A stretch of DNA of 64,000 bases from Lawsonibacter hominis. GTDB taxonomy: Bacteria; Bacillota; Clostridia; Oscillospirales; Oscillospiraceae. Under the pieces are notes generated by a model. The model searched no databases. It was not told the DNA's origin and worked only from the letters and a program-made list of their open reading frames with translations. Of the stretch, positions 49,316 to 58,383 are shown in pieces. The stretch is taken from contig NZ_JACOPP010000003.1 of assembly GCF_014287895.1 (NCBI RefSeq), forward strand, positions 171,563 to 235,562, read 5' to 3'. The position numbers and the translations under genes are program-made. Position 1 is the first letter of the stretch. Each line of letters opens with the position of its first letter.

Positions 49316-50416
49316 TTAGAGCAGCCCCTCCCAAACGGCCCCGGTCAGGGGCGAGAGAACGATCATGACCAGGCTGAAGGTCATGGAGGAGACCGAGATG
49401 AGGGTGGCCCGCCGCTGGGAGGGGATCATGGCATTGAGCCGGGCGTCGGTAAGCATCTGGAACGCATCGTCGCAGGCGCTGGCCAGAAAACCTCCGGCGG
49501 CCAGCAGGGGCAGGCGGCCGGTGAGCGACAGAGCGGCTCCGGCGGCGACCCCGGCCAGACAGAGGAGCCCCGTCAGCCGGTAGGGCAGCCGTTCCAGCAG
49601 CAGGGCGGCGCGGGAGCCGGCCACGCCGCCCAAAGCCACTAGGAGCAGCAGAGGACCCAGCAGCGCGTTCCCCGCCCCGGCGGAAGTCAGGCCGTCCTGG
49701 AGAAAGAAGCCCAGCAGGGTGGCCAGAGCGCCCACCAGAGCATTGAAGAGCATGACCGCGGCGGCAGCGGGGTTGGCGCGCAAAAAATCCGCCGCGTCCC
49801 GTGCGCAGTCCCGAAAGCCCCGGGGCAGTTCGCTTAGGCGAGGCCGCCGCTCCGGAGCGCCCACGGCGGGCTCCGTCAGGCCCAGCGCCGTCAGCACGGC
49901 CAGCACGTCCACCAGGATGTCCAAGCCGTAGGCCAGCCGGTAGCCCAGCGCGGCGGTCAGCCCAGCCCCCAACAGGGCTGCGGCCCCGGCACCCCGCCAG
50001 AAAATGTTCTGCCAGGCGCTTACCCGGAGGTAGCGCTCCGCCTGGCCGCATTGGAGAAGCGAGTCGTAGGTGATGGCCTCACGTGTGCCGGAGGCCAGGT
50101 TGTAGCCTAGGGCGCACAGGCCCATGGCCAGACACACGCCCAGTCCGGTCCGGGCCGTGATCATGGCCAGGGCGGACAGCGCGCCCATCGCCCGGCTGGC
50201 CGCCAGGGTCCATTTCCGGCCCAGCAGGTCGGCCAGCATACCCGAGGGCAGCTCACAGCAGAGGCTGACCAAATGGAACACGCCCTCCGCCAGGCCGATC
50301 TGAGTCAAGGTAAAGCCGCGCAGGGTGAGCAGCAGCACCCAGGCCGTCCCGGCCAGGTGGAGGTTGCTCAGCCCGTCCAGCAGCAAAAGCCGCCGGATCT
50401 GTTTGTTCAGGTTCAT
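49316..50416 (-). CDS. MFS transporter
   Basis: 366 residues, about 11-12 membrane helices, two bundles. The A-motif-like loop GMLADLLGRKWTLAASRAMG after helix 2 identifies the major facilitator superfamily; such short proteins are often drug or small-solute exporters. ATG 50416 (MNLNKQIRRLLLLDG) follows AAAGGAACG; the open frame further up lacks a hydrophobic start. The substrate is unknown and neighbours give no clue. Confidence 0.85.
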   Translation of the reverse strand: MNLNKQIRRLLLLDGLSNLHLAGTAWVLLLTLRGFTLTQIGLAEGVFHLVSLCCELPSGMLADLLGRKWTLAASRAMGALSALAMITARTGLGVCLAMGLCALGYNLASGTREAITYDSLLQCGQAERYLRVSAWQNIFWRGAGAAALLGAGLTAALGYRLAYGLDILVDVLAVLTALGLTEPAVGAPERRPRLSELPRGFRDCARDAADFLRANPAAAAVMLFNALVGALATLLGFFLQDGLTSAGAGNALLGPLLLLVALGGVAGSRAALLLERLPYRLTGLLCLAGVAAGAALSLTGRLPLLAAGGFLASACDDAFQMLTDARLNAMIPSQRRATLISVSSMTFSLVMIVLSPLTGAVWEGLL

Positions 50417-50567
50417 AATCGCATCGTTCCTTTCTGATCGCTCCATCCCTGCAGGCGCCGGCCCGAGCCGCACAACGCGTTTGGCCGCGCGGGGCGCGTC
50501 TGGCTTTACATCAGGGAAGGAACGTTGAAATAAGCATCAAAAAGGAAAAGACGCCTTTTTTGCGCAG

Positions 50568-50596
50568 AAAAAGGCCGCGGCAGAACTGCCGCGGCT
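50568..50596 (-). terminator. Terminator of the 31-residue peptide gene
   Basis: Reverse strand GCCGCGGCAG, TT, CTGCCGCGGC, then CTTTTT. Confidence 0.88.
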
Positions 50597-50614
50597 ATAA
50601 AACATCCGATGGTT

Positions 50615-50710
50615 TTACCGCCGTGGGTCCCGCAAAAAGGGCGCACTTCCCCCAGGACGGCCTAAAAAATTTCCAAAAGTTTCCATAACTATGCCGAACG
50701 CCCAGCCCAT
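50615..50710 (-). CDS. 31-residue peptide, unknown
   Basis: ATG 50710 with a very strong AGAGGAGGG ribosome site opens a 31-codon frame: a hydrophobic/aromatic N-terminal half (MGWAFGIVMETFGNFLG) and a basic Pro/Gly-rich C-terminal half ending RDPRR. It is enclosed by its own promoter and terminator, so it is a complete mini transcription unit. I recognise no family; a membrane-active or signalling peptide, or a toxin of a small type I system, are possibilities. The frame continues upstream but without a second start signal. Confidence 0.55.
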   Translation of the reverse strand: MGWAFGIVMETFGNFLGRPGGSAPFLRDPRR

Positions 50711-50742
50711 GGTACGCCCTCCTCTCGAAAAAAGATAACGAT

Positions 50743-50771
50743 AGGATACCATAAATTTATTGTAATTGCAA
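50743..50771 (-). promoter_or_regulatory. Promoter of the 31-residue peptide gene
   Basis: Reverse strand TTGCAA, 17 bases, TATCCT, 33 bases before the start codon. Confidence 0.7.
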
Positions 50772-50942
50772 GCGCGCCGCAGGACGCGGCGGGATTGGGC
50801 AACTTCATTATACAATTAACCATCCGGAAATAATGTTACATACTCGGAAAATGAATTGCCCCTACACAAGGTTTTGGAGCAAAGCACAGATCGCTTGTAC
50901 GGCGCACGGGCCGCGCCATTTTGCCGGGTTCTATAGAACGCC

Positions 50943-51009
50943 GCCGCCCCTTTTTGGGGCGGCCCGTGTCGATCTTTGGGTGGACGTCAAGAGGAATCTA
51001 TGCTAAAAT
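50943..51009 (+). promoter_or_regulatory. Hairpin and promoter of the second LysR gene
   Basis: Hairpin GCCGCCCC, TTTTT, GGGGCGGC at 50943-50963, then TGGACG (50981-50986), 17 bases, TAAAAT (51004-51009) with an extended TGC. The interval 50816-50942 shows nothing further. Confidence 0.6.
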
Positions 51010-51119
51010 AGCCGTACTAGAGCAGTTCCAGTATCGTTTCAAGCGACTTCCAGAGAAAGCGTCTGCATCTGTGTCAGGGGAAGGAACGTGGTGTTACTAT
51101 CAATACCGAATATTACCGC

Positions 51120-51965
51120 GTGATCCTGAAGGCCGCCGAAATGGGAAACATCACCCGGGTCGCTGCGGAGTTGGGCTATACACAGTCCGGGATTAGCCAT
51201 ATTATCAGCCGGGTCGAGCAGGAATTCCACCAGATCATCTTCGCACGCAGCAACGAGGGGATTATAGTCCTGCCCGCGGCGGTACCATTTTTAGCGCTTA
51301 TGCGGCAAACCGTAGAGGCGGAAGACCTCCTCTATAAGGCTGCGCGGTATGATTCCAGCGATACGATCCGCCTGTCGGTGCTCCCCACCGTGGCAACTGC
51401 TTGGGCATCCCAGTTGCTGGTAGATTTTTCTAAAAATTTTCCCAAATTCCACTTTGAAATTTGGGAAAAGAAGGACTATATCGATATTGTGAACGATTTA
51501 AAGGCCGATACGTCTGATATCGGCTTTATTAACGATATTTCCAGCCAGAATCTGCTCTTTTATCCCTGCTACGAGGACCGGTATTACGTCGTCTTTCCCC
51601 GGGAGCACGCCCTTGCCTCTCTCGATGAAATCGGGATCGAGCAGATTGCCCAAGGTCCCATCATCCTCCCCGAGGAGGCAGTCCAGCACAAGTACCTCAA
51701 GAATCACCTCCTTAAGCCGGACGCCCCTGCTGATCCGGTTTTTTCCTCCCGTAAGCCGATCGACGATTGGATGACGTTGAGTATGGTGGAACAGGGCTAC
51801 GGTATTAGCGTAGTGCCCGGACTGTACCTCTACCGCCACAGGTATTCCCTGCATGCCCGTCCGCTGAAAGAAGGATATTCCAGAGTGATGGGTCTGTGTA
51901 CCCGTAAAGAGAAAAAAACTCCCTGGAGATCCGCACGTTCATCACCTTCACCCGCAAGTGGGTGA
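51120..51965 (+). CDS. LysR-family regulator with unclear start
   Basis: 281 residues from GTG 51120. The helix-turn-helix is present (AAEMGNITRVAAELGYTQSG then ISHIISRVEQEF) and the effector domain is complete. In-frame homology continues upstream (TINTEYYR) but no ATG, GTG or TTG occurs there; the expected start would be near ATC 51099. A short frame from GTG 51088, well placed after GGGGAAGGA, ends at TGA 51121-51123 overlapping GTG 51120. Either a one-base loss near 51091-51095 damaged the start or the short frame couples translation. Convergent to the M20 cluster it may control. Confidence 0.72.
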   Translation: MILKAAEMGNITRVAAELGYTQSGISHIISRVEQEFHQIIFARSNEGIIVLPAAVPFLALMRQTVEAEDLLYKAARYDSSDTIRLSVLPTVATAWASQLLVDFSKNFPKFHFEIWEKKDYIDIVNDLKADTSDIGFINDISSQNLLFYPCYEDRYYVVFPREHALASLDEIGIEQIAQGPIILPEEAVQHKYLKNHLLKPDAPADPVFSSRKPIDDWMTLSMVEQGYGISVVPGLYLYRHRYSLHARPLKEGYSRVMGLCTRKEKKTPWRSARSSPSPASG

Positions 51966-52015
51966 AGGCGTGGGAGAAGGCGAACCCTGGCTTTTCCTGC
52001 TAGGCTGGACAATAG

Positions 52016-52066
52016 AAACAGCGCCGCCGCACTCCGTTCTACAGAGGCGATGGCGCTGTTTTTTCT
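52016..52066 (+). terminator. Terminator of the second LysR gene
   Basis: AAACAGCGCC with GGCGCTGTTTTTT around 26 bases. Confidence 0.75.
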
Positions 52067-52078
52067 CTCTAGGGTGAG

Positions 52079-52651
52079 TTACGATTCATAGCCGCACCAG
52101 TTCAAAATCGTGGCGGCAATCACTTTGCAGGCGTCCACAATCTCAGAGATGCTGACGGATTCGTTGACCTGGTGGGCCTCCGGAAGCTCACCGGATCCGA
52201 CGAGCACAGAGGGAACGCCTAAATACCGGCTGAACATAGCCCCGTCCGCCGTGCAGGCGATACCGGTGATCTCTGTCTCCCGCTTCCGAACCAGCCGCAT
52301 GTTTTGGTTGACGAGTTGGATCAGCTCCTCGTTTTCGTCTACGCTGATCGGGTGCCAGCAGGTGCCCAGCCACTCCAGTTCCGGCCTGTGTTCACTCAGC
52401 CACGGATCCTCGCTGCAGATTTGCTCGATAAATGCCTCGAATTCCGCTTTGGCCGTCTCCACCGTCTCATTAGGGGACATCCCGTAGCGGATTTCCATAA
52501 CGGCCAGATCTGGTACGCTGGAGGGCCAGACGCCGGCGTTCAGCTTACCCACGTTGATCTTAAAGGGTGTGGGGTACTGAGAGAGCTTCGGGTGCGCCAG
52601 CCTGGCACTGCGTTCCTGCTCAAACGCATCCAGTTTAGAGAAAATATGCAT
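52079..52651 (-). pseudogene. Truncated M20 peptidase (C-terminal part)
   Basis: 190 codons matching the last 45 percent of the two full M20 proteins next to it (for example KINVGKLNAGVWPSSVPD, VMEIRYGMSP and WLGTCWHP). The metal-binding N-terminal half with HxD, D and EE motifs is absent; upstream in frame are TAA codons and no homology. It is a decayed third copy of the tandem array, unlikely to be active by itself, though the dimerisation domain is intact. Confidence 0.82.
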
Positions 52652-52802
52652 ACGGCTTTTTTAAAGTTAAAATACATCCGCTTGATTTGCCAAGAAGTAT
52701 GTTTGCCACAATGCGCATCCTGCGGCGGGGTATCTGCACTGAGTGTAATCGAGTTCTGACAGGCCTGTTTCTGTTATTTCGGTTAACAATAGGGCTGCAC
52801 GA

Positions 52803-54083
52803 TCATTCGGCGTCCTGATAGCCGCACCAATCCATAATGGTAGCGGCAATCACCTTGGTTGCGTCCATCATTTTGTTGATTTCGACATATTCGTTTGCCT
52901 GATGCGCCACGGTGACCTCTCCGGGGCCAAAGAGTATAGACGGGATCTCGAGAAATCTCGAATACAGTGCCGCATCTGCTGCCACGGCAATACCGCAAAT
53001 GGTAGCATCATTGCCGACGACGGCTTCATGGTTTGCGGCAACCATCTGCACGAAGGCATCATCGGTGTCCATGCTGTACGGATGCCAGCAGCAACCCAGC
53101 CATTCCACCACGGGATGATGATCCTTTAGCCAAGGATCTGCATCGGCAATTCGATTGATATAGTCTTCAAACTCAGCCTTTGCCTGCTCCACGGTTTCCA
53201 TCGGAGACATGCCGTAACGAATCTCCATGACAGCCTGATCAGGAACAGCGGACGGCCAGTTGCCGCCATTGAGCTTTCCAACATTGATCTTAAAAGGCGT
53301 TTTAAAACCAGCCAGCAACGGGTGGGCCAGGCGCTGGGTGCGGTCTTTTTCCAGAACGTCCAGCCGTTGGTAAATATAAAATGCCTTTTCAATGGCACTG
53401 GCGCCGGTCTCCGCATTGGACAGCAAGGCACCTTTGCCGGGAACTGTGATCCGCACCCAGGTGCTGCCGACGGTGGCAACGCCGATCATGTTGCGCATAC
53501 ACTCGGGGAACAGTGCCGCGTCAGCCCGATACCCACGCAACAGCTGTGCCAGCGATCCCATGCCGCCGCACTCCTCATCTACAACCGTTTGAAACAGGAC
53601 ATCGCCCTTCAGCGAGAGTCCTGCTGCTTTAATGGCCTGCAGAGCGATCATGCTACAGGCGATGCCTGCCTTCATATCACCGATGCCGCGGCCATAGATA
53701 CGACCATCCTTAACCGTGCCGCTCCAAGGAGATTCATCCCAATCACTTTCCTGGCCGACAGGAACTACATCCACATGTCCGTTGATAATCAAAGATCGAC
53801 CTTCACCGGTGCCTTTGAACACACCACACACATTGGGGCTGGTATCAAAACTCTCGCGTGTTGACGCAAACGCCGGATGCTTACGCATCTGCTCAATGTC
53901 AGGATACCACAAATCCACATTAGCTCCCATGTTTTCCAGACGTTGGGCGACAAATTTTTGAACTTCTTCTTTTTGGTATAGGCTGGGGAACTTTACAAGA
54001 TCACTGGCCAGTTGCACCATTTCATCCTGAAACTGATCAATACGGTCAAAAACCGCTTGTTTCTTGCTGTCTAACTGAGCCAT
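52803..54083 (-). CDS. M20 family metallopeptidase/deacylase, copy 2
   Basis: 426 residues of the ArgE/DapE/carboxypeptidase G2 group. Metal ligands are visible in INGHVDVVP, YGRGIGDMKAG, VDEECGG and the late VAHQANEY. The lid/dimerisation domain lies between about 190 and 310. The enzyme should hydrolyse an N-acyl or N-carbamoyl amino acid or a dipeptide. ATG 54083 is used with a weak AGGTG upstream. It is very similar to the copy at 54761, from which it is separated by an IS110 remnant. Confidence 0.88.
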   Translation of the reverse strand: MAQLDSKKQAVFDRIDQFQDEMVQLASDLVKFPSLYQKEEVQKFVAQRLENMGANVDLWYPDIEQMRKHPAFASTRESFDTSPNVCGVFKGTGEGRSLIINGHVDVVPVGQESDWDESPWSGTVKDGRIYGRGIGDMKAGIACSMIALQAIKAAGLSLKGDVLFQTVVDEECGGMGSLAQLLRGYRADAALFPECMRNMIGVATVGSTWVRITVPGKGALLSNAETGASAIEKAFYIYQRLDVLEKDRTQRLAHPLLAGFKTPFKINVGKLNGGNWPSAVPDQAVMEIRYGMSPMETVEQAKAEFEDYINRIADADPWLKDHHPVVEWLGCCWHPYSMDTDDAFVQMVAANHEAVVGNDATICGIAVAADAALYSRFLEIPSILFGPGEVTVAHQANEYVEINKMMDATKVIAATIMDWCGYQDAE

Positions 54084-54373
54084 AATACACACCTATTACA
54101 ATAAATTTGGACAGGAAGGCCGGGCAGCCAGTCCGGCGTTCCCTCCATCTCGTGCCTAAGCTACAATGAGAGGAGCAACTGGCTGACCATTCACTCCTTG
54201 GGCTTATATGTCCGAACGGAAGACTGTCAGCTATCCTCTTGTTGTAGCGTTCGATTTAAGCAGGTTGAGCCATCGAATACCGGAGAGTTCGTGTCACGCA
54301 ATAGATTGAATCGGCAGCGAGAAAAGATGGATTACGGTTGTGGATTCTTAGGATTGGAGGAATGTGAACGAAC

Positions 54374-54664
54374 TGCGTTGGCATTGATGTTTCCAAAGGG
54401 AAAAGCATGATCTCCGTCATGTGCCTCTTTGGAGAGGTGGTGGTTTCACCCTTTGAAGTCCGGTATTGACGGGCTCAGAAAGCCGCCCATTTATTTGACG
54501 CTTACGAAGTTCGGCATACCGCCAGTGAACTGAGCGAGTTGGCAAAGCTGCTCAAAAGTCTGGACGGTGAGACCCGTGTGGTCATGGAATCCACGGGCAA
54601 TTACCATACGCCGGTGGCCTGGTTGGTCCACAATGCAGGGCTTTATGTCGCTGTACCCCATTGA
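54374..54664 (+). pseudogene. IS110-family transposase remnant
   Basis: VGIDVSKGKSMISVM and FGEVVVSPFEV, then in the same region EVRHTASELSELAKLLKSL and ETRVVMESTGNYHTPVAWL: the N-terminal DEDD domain of an IS110-type transposase. It is broken by a stop after the first block and ends at TGA 54662-54664, without the C-terminal serine domain. The flanks 54093-54373 and 54665-54760 hold no gene and may be IS end DNA. Confidence 0.8.
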
Positions 54665-54760
54665 CTTTCCTTTGCAGGTTTCATTAGCAGGTCCTTTGTA
54701 ATGTTCAGGGATTTGTTTTACCGCAGCCAATGCTGCGGTAAAACAAATCTGCTTTTTTGA

Positions 54761-56044
54761 TTATGGGTTGGACGAATAGCCGCACCAATCCAGAATGGTT
54801 GACGCGATTACCTTTGTGGCATCCATCATTTTATCAATTTCAATATACTCGTTTGCCTGATGTCCAACGGAGATTTCGCCTGGGCCATAGAGAATCGCCG
54901 GAATATTCAGGAATCTGGCATAGGAACCGTTATCCGCACCGCCTGCGGCACCACATACCACAGCGTCTTCGCCGGTGACATCCCGATGATTGTCCGCCAC
55001 CAGACGAACCAATGGGTGGTTCGGATCGATACTGCATGGATGCCAGCAGCAACCCAACCATTCGATTTGAGGCCGATGATCCTTCAGCCAAGGATCACCC
55101 TGAGAAATCTTGTCAATATAGTCCTCGAACTCAGCCTTTGCCTCATCAACCGTCTGCAGCGGAGACATGCCGTAGCGAATCTCCATAACAGACTGATCAG
55201 GTACGGCGGACGGCCAATTTCCGGCTTTTATAGTACCCACGTTGATTTTAAACGGCGTCTTTACATGGGATAGGAGAGGATGTGCCAAACGCTGGGTGCG
55301 CTCCCGCTCAAATTCGTTTAAGCGGTTGAAGATATACGCCGATTTTTCAATGGCACTGGCGCCGGCCTCCGCATTGGACAGCAGCGCTCCGCGTCCCGGA
55401 ACGGTCAATCGAACCCACGCGCTGCCGATCGTCGCAATGACCACATTGTTTTTCATGCATTCTGGAATCAGCACGCCGTCTGCCCGGTATCCTCTGACGA
55501 TCTGCGCCAGTGTTCCCATGCCGCCGCATTCCTCGTCCATAACGGTTTGAAACAGGATGTCGCCTTTCAGGGTCAGCCCCGCAGCCCAAATGGCTTCCAG
55601 AGCGATGAAATTGCAGGCTAAGCCGCCTTTCATATCGGTCGACCCTCTGCCCCATACACGATCCTGTGTTATTTTGCCGCTCCAGGGAGAGTCAGACCAG
55701 TCATCCTCGTTTCCCGGCGGAACAACATCCACATGGCCGTTCAGGATCAAAGATTTGCCGTCGCCGCTGCCTTTGAAGACGCCGCATACATTTGGGCTTG
55801 TGCTAAAATCCGTCCGATCCGAGCAAAAACCCGGATGCTTACGCATTTGCTCAATATCCGGATACCAAAAATCTACTTCGGCACCCATTTTCTCAAGACG
55901 GTCAGCAATATACTGCTGGATGTCTTCTTCTTGTCCGAACGTGCTGGGAAACCGCACCATCTCACTGGTGAGTTGTGCCAACTTGTCCCGCGACTGATCG
56001 ATGATACGGCAAACTGTCTGCTTTGCATTCAGATCGTGTTCCAT
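54761..56044 (-). CDS. M20 family metallopeptidase/deacylase, copy 1
   Basis: 427 residues with the same motifs as copy 2: LNGHVDVVP, WGRGSTDMKGG, MDEECGG and VGHQANEY. AAAGGAATG precedes ATG 56044. It follows the SSS transporter gene by 15 bases, so transporter and peptidase form one transcript: uptake of an acylated amino acid or dipeptide, then hydrolysis in the cytoplasm. This pathway role is inferred from the context. Confidence 0.88.
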   Translation of the reverse strand: MEHDLNAKQTVCRIIDQSRDKLAQLTSEMVRFPSTFGQEEDIQQYIADRLEKMGAEVDFWYPDIEQMRKHPGFCSDRTDFSTSPNVCGVFKGSGDGKSLILNGHVDVVPPGNEDDWSDSPWSGKITQDRVWGRGSTDMKGGLACNFIALEAIWAAGLTLKGDILFQTVMDEECGGMGTLAQIVRGYRADGVLIPECMKNNVVIATIGSAWVRLTVPGRGALLSNAEAGASAIEKSAYIFNRLNEFERERTQRLAHPLLSHVKTPFKINVGTIKAGNWPSAVPDQSVMEIRYGMSPLQTVDEAKAEFEDYIDKISQGDPWLKDHRPQIEWLGCCWHPCSIDPNHPLVRLVADNHRDVTGEDAVVCGAAGGADNGSYARFLNIPAILYGPGEISVGHQANEYIEIDKMMDATKVIASTILDWCGYSSNP

Positions 56045-56059
56045 AGTGCATTCCTTTAC

Positions 56060-57442
56060 TTATTGCACGGTTACATTAGGAATCTCCTTGTTGGTTGCCT
56101 TGGAAACGATATAGCCTACCAGGAAGGAAGTAATCAGAATGGGGAAGCATACATTCAGCTTGCCATTGAGACCGGCAACGATCCAGGCAATACCCACAAC
56201 GATGCCGACGATCATTGACCAAAGTGCGCCCTGCTTGGTAGCCTTCTTCCAGAACAGTCCGCATACCACAGAGAAGGTCATCGGAGCGGTACCGCATGTA
56301 ACAACCACCATGAACACATTGGACAATGTAGACTTGCTGATTGCAAAGATGGGGATCATGGACAGCATTGCGAAAACAAAAGTGAGGATTCTGGAAACAG
56401 CCAGCACTTTCTTGGGCTCGGCGTTCTTGTTGATTTCGTTGACATAAATATTCTTCATAATGGTGCCGACAGCCAGAACCTGTGCCGACAGAGTGGTTGC
56501 GATAATCAAAGCGACCATGCCCAGGATAATGCCGGTGAGCCAGCTGGGGAGGAAAGTGTTGACGGTTTCCACAAACGCAGCGGAGCTGTCAATTTCAGGT
56601 AGCTTAACGCAGGCCACGATGCCGATGGTGGCGGTCAGGAAACCCATGGGCAGAGAGAAAATTGCGCCGGCGATGGCACCCTTAACGGCATGAGAATCAT
56701 CCTTCGCGGCCAGAGTGGGCTGCAGAGCGGCCTGCATGGTCATGAAGCCGCAGATGGAAGAAATGATCCAACCAATGATGGTGTTAAGAGGCATATTGGC
56801 CATGCTAAAGTGATCTGCGGGAGCGACAGCCTTGATGTCTGCCCAACCACCGGCTTTGGACACGATCAAGAAGGTGCCGACTGCAATGAAAATATAGGCA
56901 AACAGGCAGGTAAGCTTACCTACGACCTTTGCGCCCTCAATACCGGACAGAGCGCTGTAGGAAACCGCCAGTACCAGACCAATCACAGCGGCAACAGCCA
57001 GAGATGAATTAGGAATCACCAACTGGATTACGGTGCATAGAGTGAAGAGCTGAATGGGAATGTAGAAGAAGCCCATCAACAGATATGAATAGGAGTAGAA
57101 TTTGGCGACGGCGGGACTATATCTGTCAGACATAAAAGACATCAGGGAGTCGCCATTGGTTCTCCTGCGCAGGGGCTTTACGACCAGCAACATACACAGC
57201 ATAGCGATAGTGCCGGTAATGCTGTACCATGCGCCGGCATAGCCGATTTTAAAGCCGTTCTGCGCAACGCCGATGATTGTGGTTCCGCCCATTTGGAATG
57301 CAGCCAGGATACAGCCTACATCTATCCATGTCAGATTACGACCGCCCAATGCCCATTCCTGAATGTTTTTTACTTTCCGTCCAGCAATAATACCGAGAAT
57401 GATCACGCCAATAAAGGTAATGGCCCATACAACTTGTAACAT
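56060..57442 (-). CDS. Sodium:solute symporter (SSS) family transporter
   Basis: 460 residues, about 12-13 membrane helices. The opening VVWAITFIGVIILGIIAG, WALGGRNLTWIDVGCILAAF, and the later LSGIEGAKVVGK and TTLSAQVLAVGTIMKNIYV are typical for the SSS (SLC5-like) family. It imports an organic solute with sodium. AAGGAG precedes ATG 57442. First gene of the M20 cluster; the IS30 derivative begins about 90 bases upstream, so its promoter region may have been altered. Confidence 0.88.
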   Translation of the reverse strand: MLQVVWAITFIGVIILGIIAGRKVKNIQEWALGGRNLTWIDVGCILAAFQMGGTTIIGVAQNGFKIGYAGAWYSITGTIAMLCMLLVVKPLRRRTNGDSLMSFMSDRYSPAVAKFYSYSYLLMGFFYIPIQLFTLCTVIQLVIPNSSLAVAAVIGLVLAVSYSALSGIEGAKVVGKLTCLFAYIFIAVGTFLIVSKAGGWADIKAVAPADHFSMANMPLNTIIGWIISSICGFMTMQAALQPTLAAKDDSHAVKGAIAGAIFSLPMGFLTATIGIVACVKLPEIDSSAAFVETVNTFLPSWLTGIILGMVALIIATTLSAQVLAVGTIMKNIYVNEINKNAEPKKVLAVSRILTFVFAMLSMIPIFAISKSTLSNVFMVVVTCGTAPMTFSVVCGLFWKKATKQGALWSMIVGIVVGIAWIVAGLNGKLNVCFPILITSFLVGYIVSKATNKEIPNVTVQ

Positions 57443-57530
57443 AGTTTTTCTCCTTTTTTCTGTGTAAAATTAGTCCTTTGTAAAACTCCAAAATCCCAGT
57501 CATTTCAATGGTTTGGTTGATTGCATAATG

Positions 57531-58120
57531 AAGTTGGACGTCTGGCAAAAAAATCCATAGTGATTTTCCCAGCATGGTAGAATGAAGTTCCTACACCACA
57601 TCTGCCAAAGGAGGGCAATCACTATGGACTGCCAAGATTACATCACAGAGCCAGCAGAACGCAAGAAGGGACAGCACCTTCAGCGTGAAGAAAGAGGTGC
57701 CATCCAGCATCTCAAGCGCCAAGGTTACTTAAACAGAGCTATTGCCGGAGAGATAGGCTGCTCTCCGGCCACCGTGGCAAACGAACTGCGACGCGGCACA
57801 CCGCCTCGTAAAAGCAATAAGGGCAGAAAACCCGGCTACTCAGCAAGGTGTGGAGAGGCCGTCTACAAGGCCAACAGAAAGCTTTCTCGGAGACGCCATA
57901 GGATTTGCCGCTGCGCCCGTTTCCTTCGTTGGGTGGCAAGGCAGTTCAAAGAACACAAGTGGTCTCTGGATGCCTATATCCATTGGTACAATGAAGGTCA
58001 TATTAAATCGTCACTCGGGTGGATGAGCCTACTTGAATACAGACGCAGCTTGGGACTGATTGCGTGAAGGACAACGAATTTAGGTCCCCAAAAATGTCCT
58101 CACCCCCAGGCGTCCAACTT
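57531..58120 (+). mobile_element. IS30-family element with internal deletion
   Basis: Terminal inverted repeats AAGTTGGACGTCTGG (57531-57545) and CCAGGCGTCCAACTT (58106-58120) match at 14 of 15 positions and enclose the shortened transposase frame. At 590 bp it is far below the usual 1.0-1.2 kb of IS30 elements. Confidence 0.82.
57624..58067 (+). pseudogene. IS30 transposase lacking its catalytic core
   Basis: 147 codons: an intact N-terminal HTH (LQREERGAIQHLKRQGYLNR, IAGEIGCSPATVANELRRGT), then after a basic stretch the frame jumps to the extreme C-terminus (AYIHWYNEGHIKSSLGWMS, LEYRRSLGLIA). The DDE domain of roughly 190 residues is gone, yet the frame is kept. AAAGGAGGG precedes ATG 57624. 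The product could still bind the IS ends. Confidence 0.82.
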
Positions 58121-58276
58121 GCCTTGCAATTTTCGAAATGATTTGTAACACAGAAAAACACCACTCCTCATATTTTAAAATAGGTCCGGCAAACGTTCTC
58201 CTCAAATTGCGCCTCCCCTCTTCGGCTGTTTGATCCCGCAGGCCTGTCCCGTTTCCCGGATGACCTTGTTTTGAGC

Positions 58277-58311
58277 GTACGGCTCGGGCGGCTCAGCCGC
58301 CCGAGCCGTAC
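58277..58311 (-). terminator. Hairpin after the glycyl radical enzyme gene
   Basis: Perfect 16-bp stem GTACGGCTCGGGCGGC with its complement, loop of three bases; no T run. The remaining bases 58121-58383 carry no gene. Confidence 0.55.
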
Positions 58312-58383
58312 GTACGCCGTAAACGCAATGAGGTGGATTGAGATACGTCCACGGCGCGCATATCATTTTCTCCTCAACAGGAT

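Noticed and set aside
50615..50815. 66-residue form of the small peptide gene
   Set aside because: The longer frame would include the promoter and lacks a ribosome site; the 31-codon form has an excellent one.
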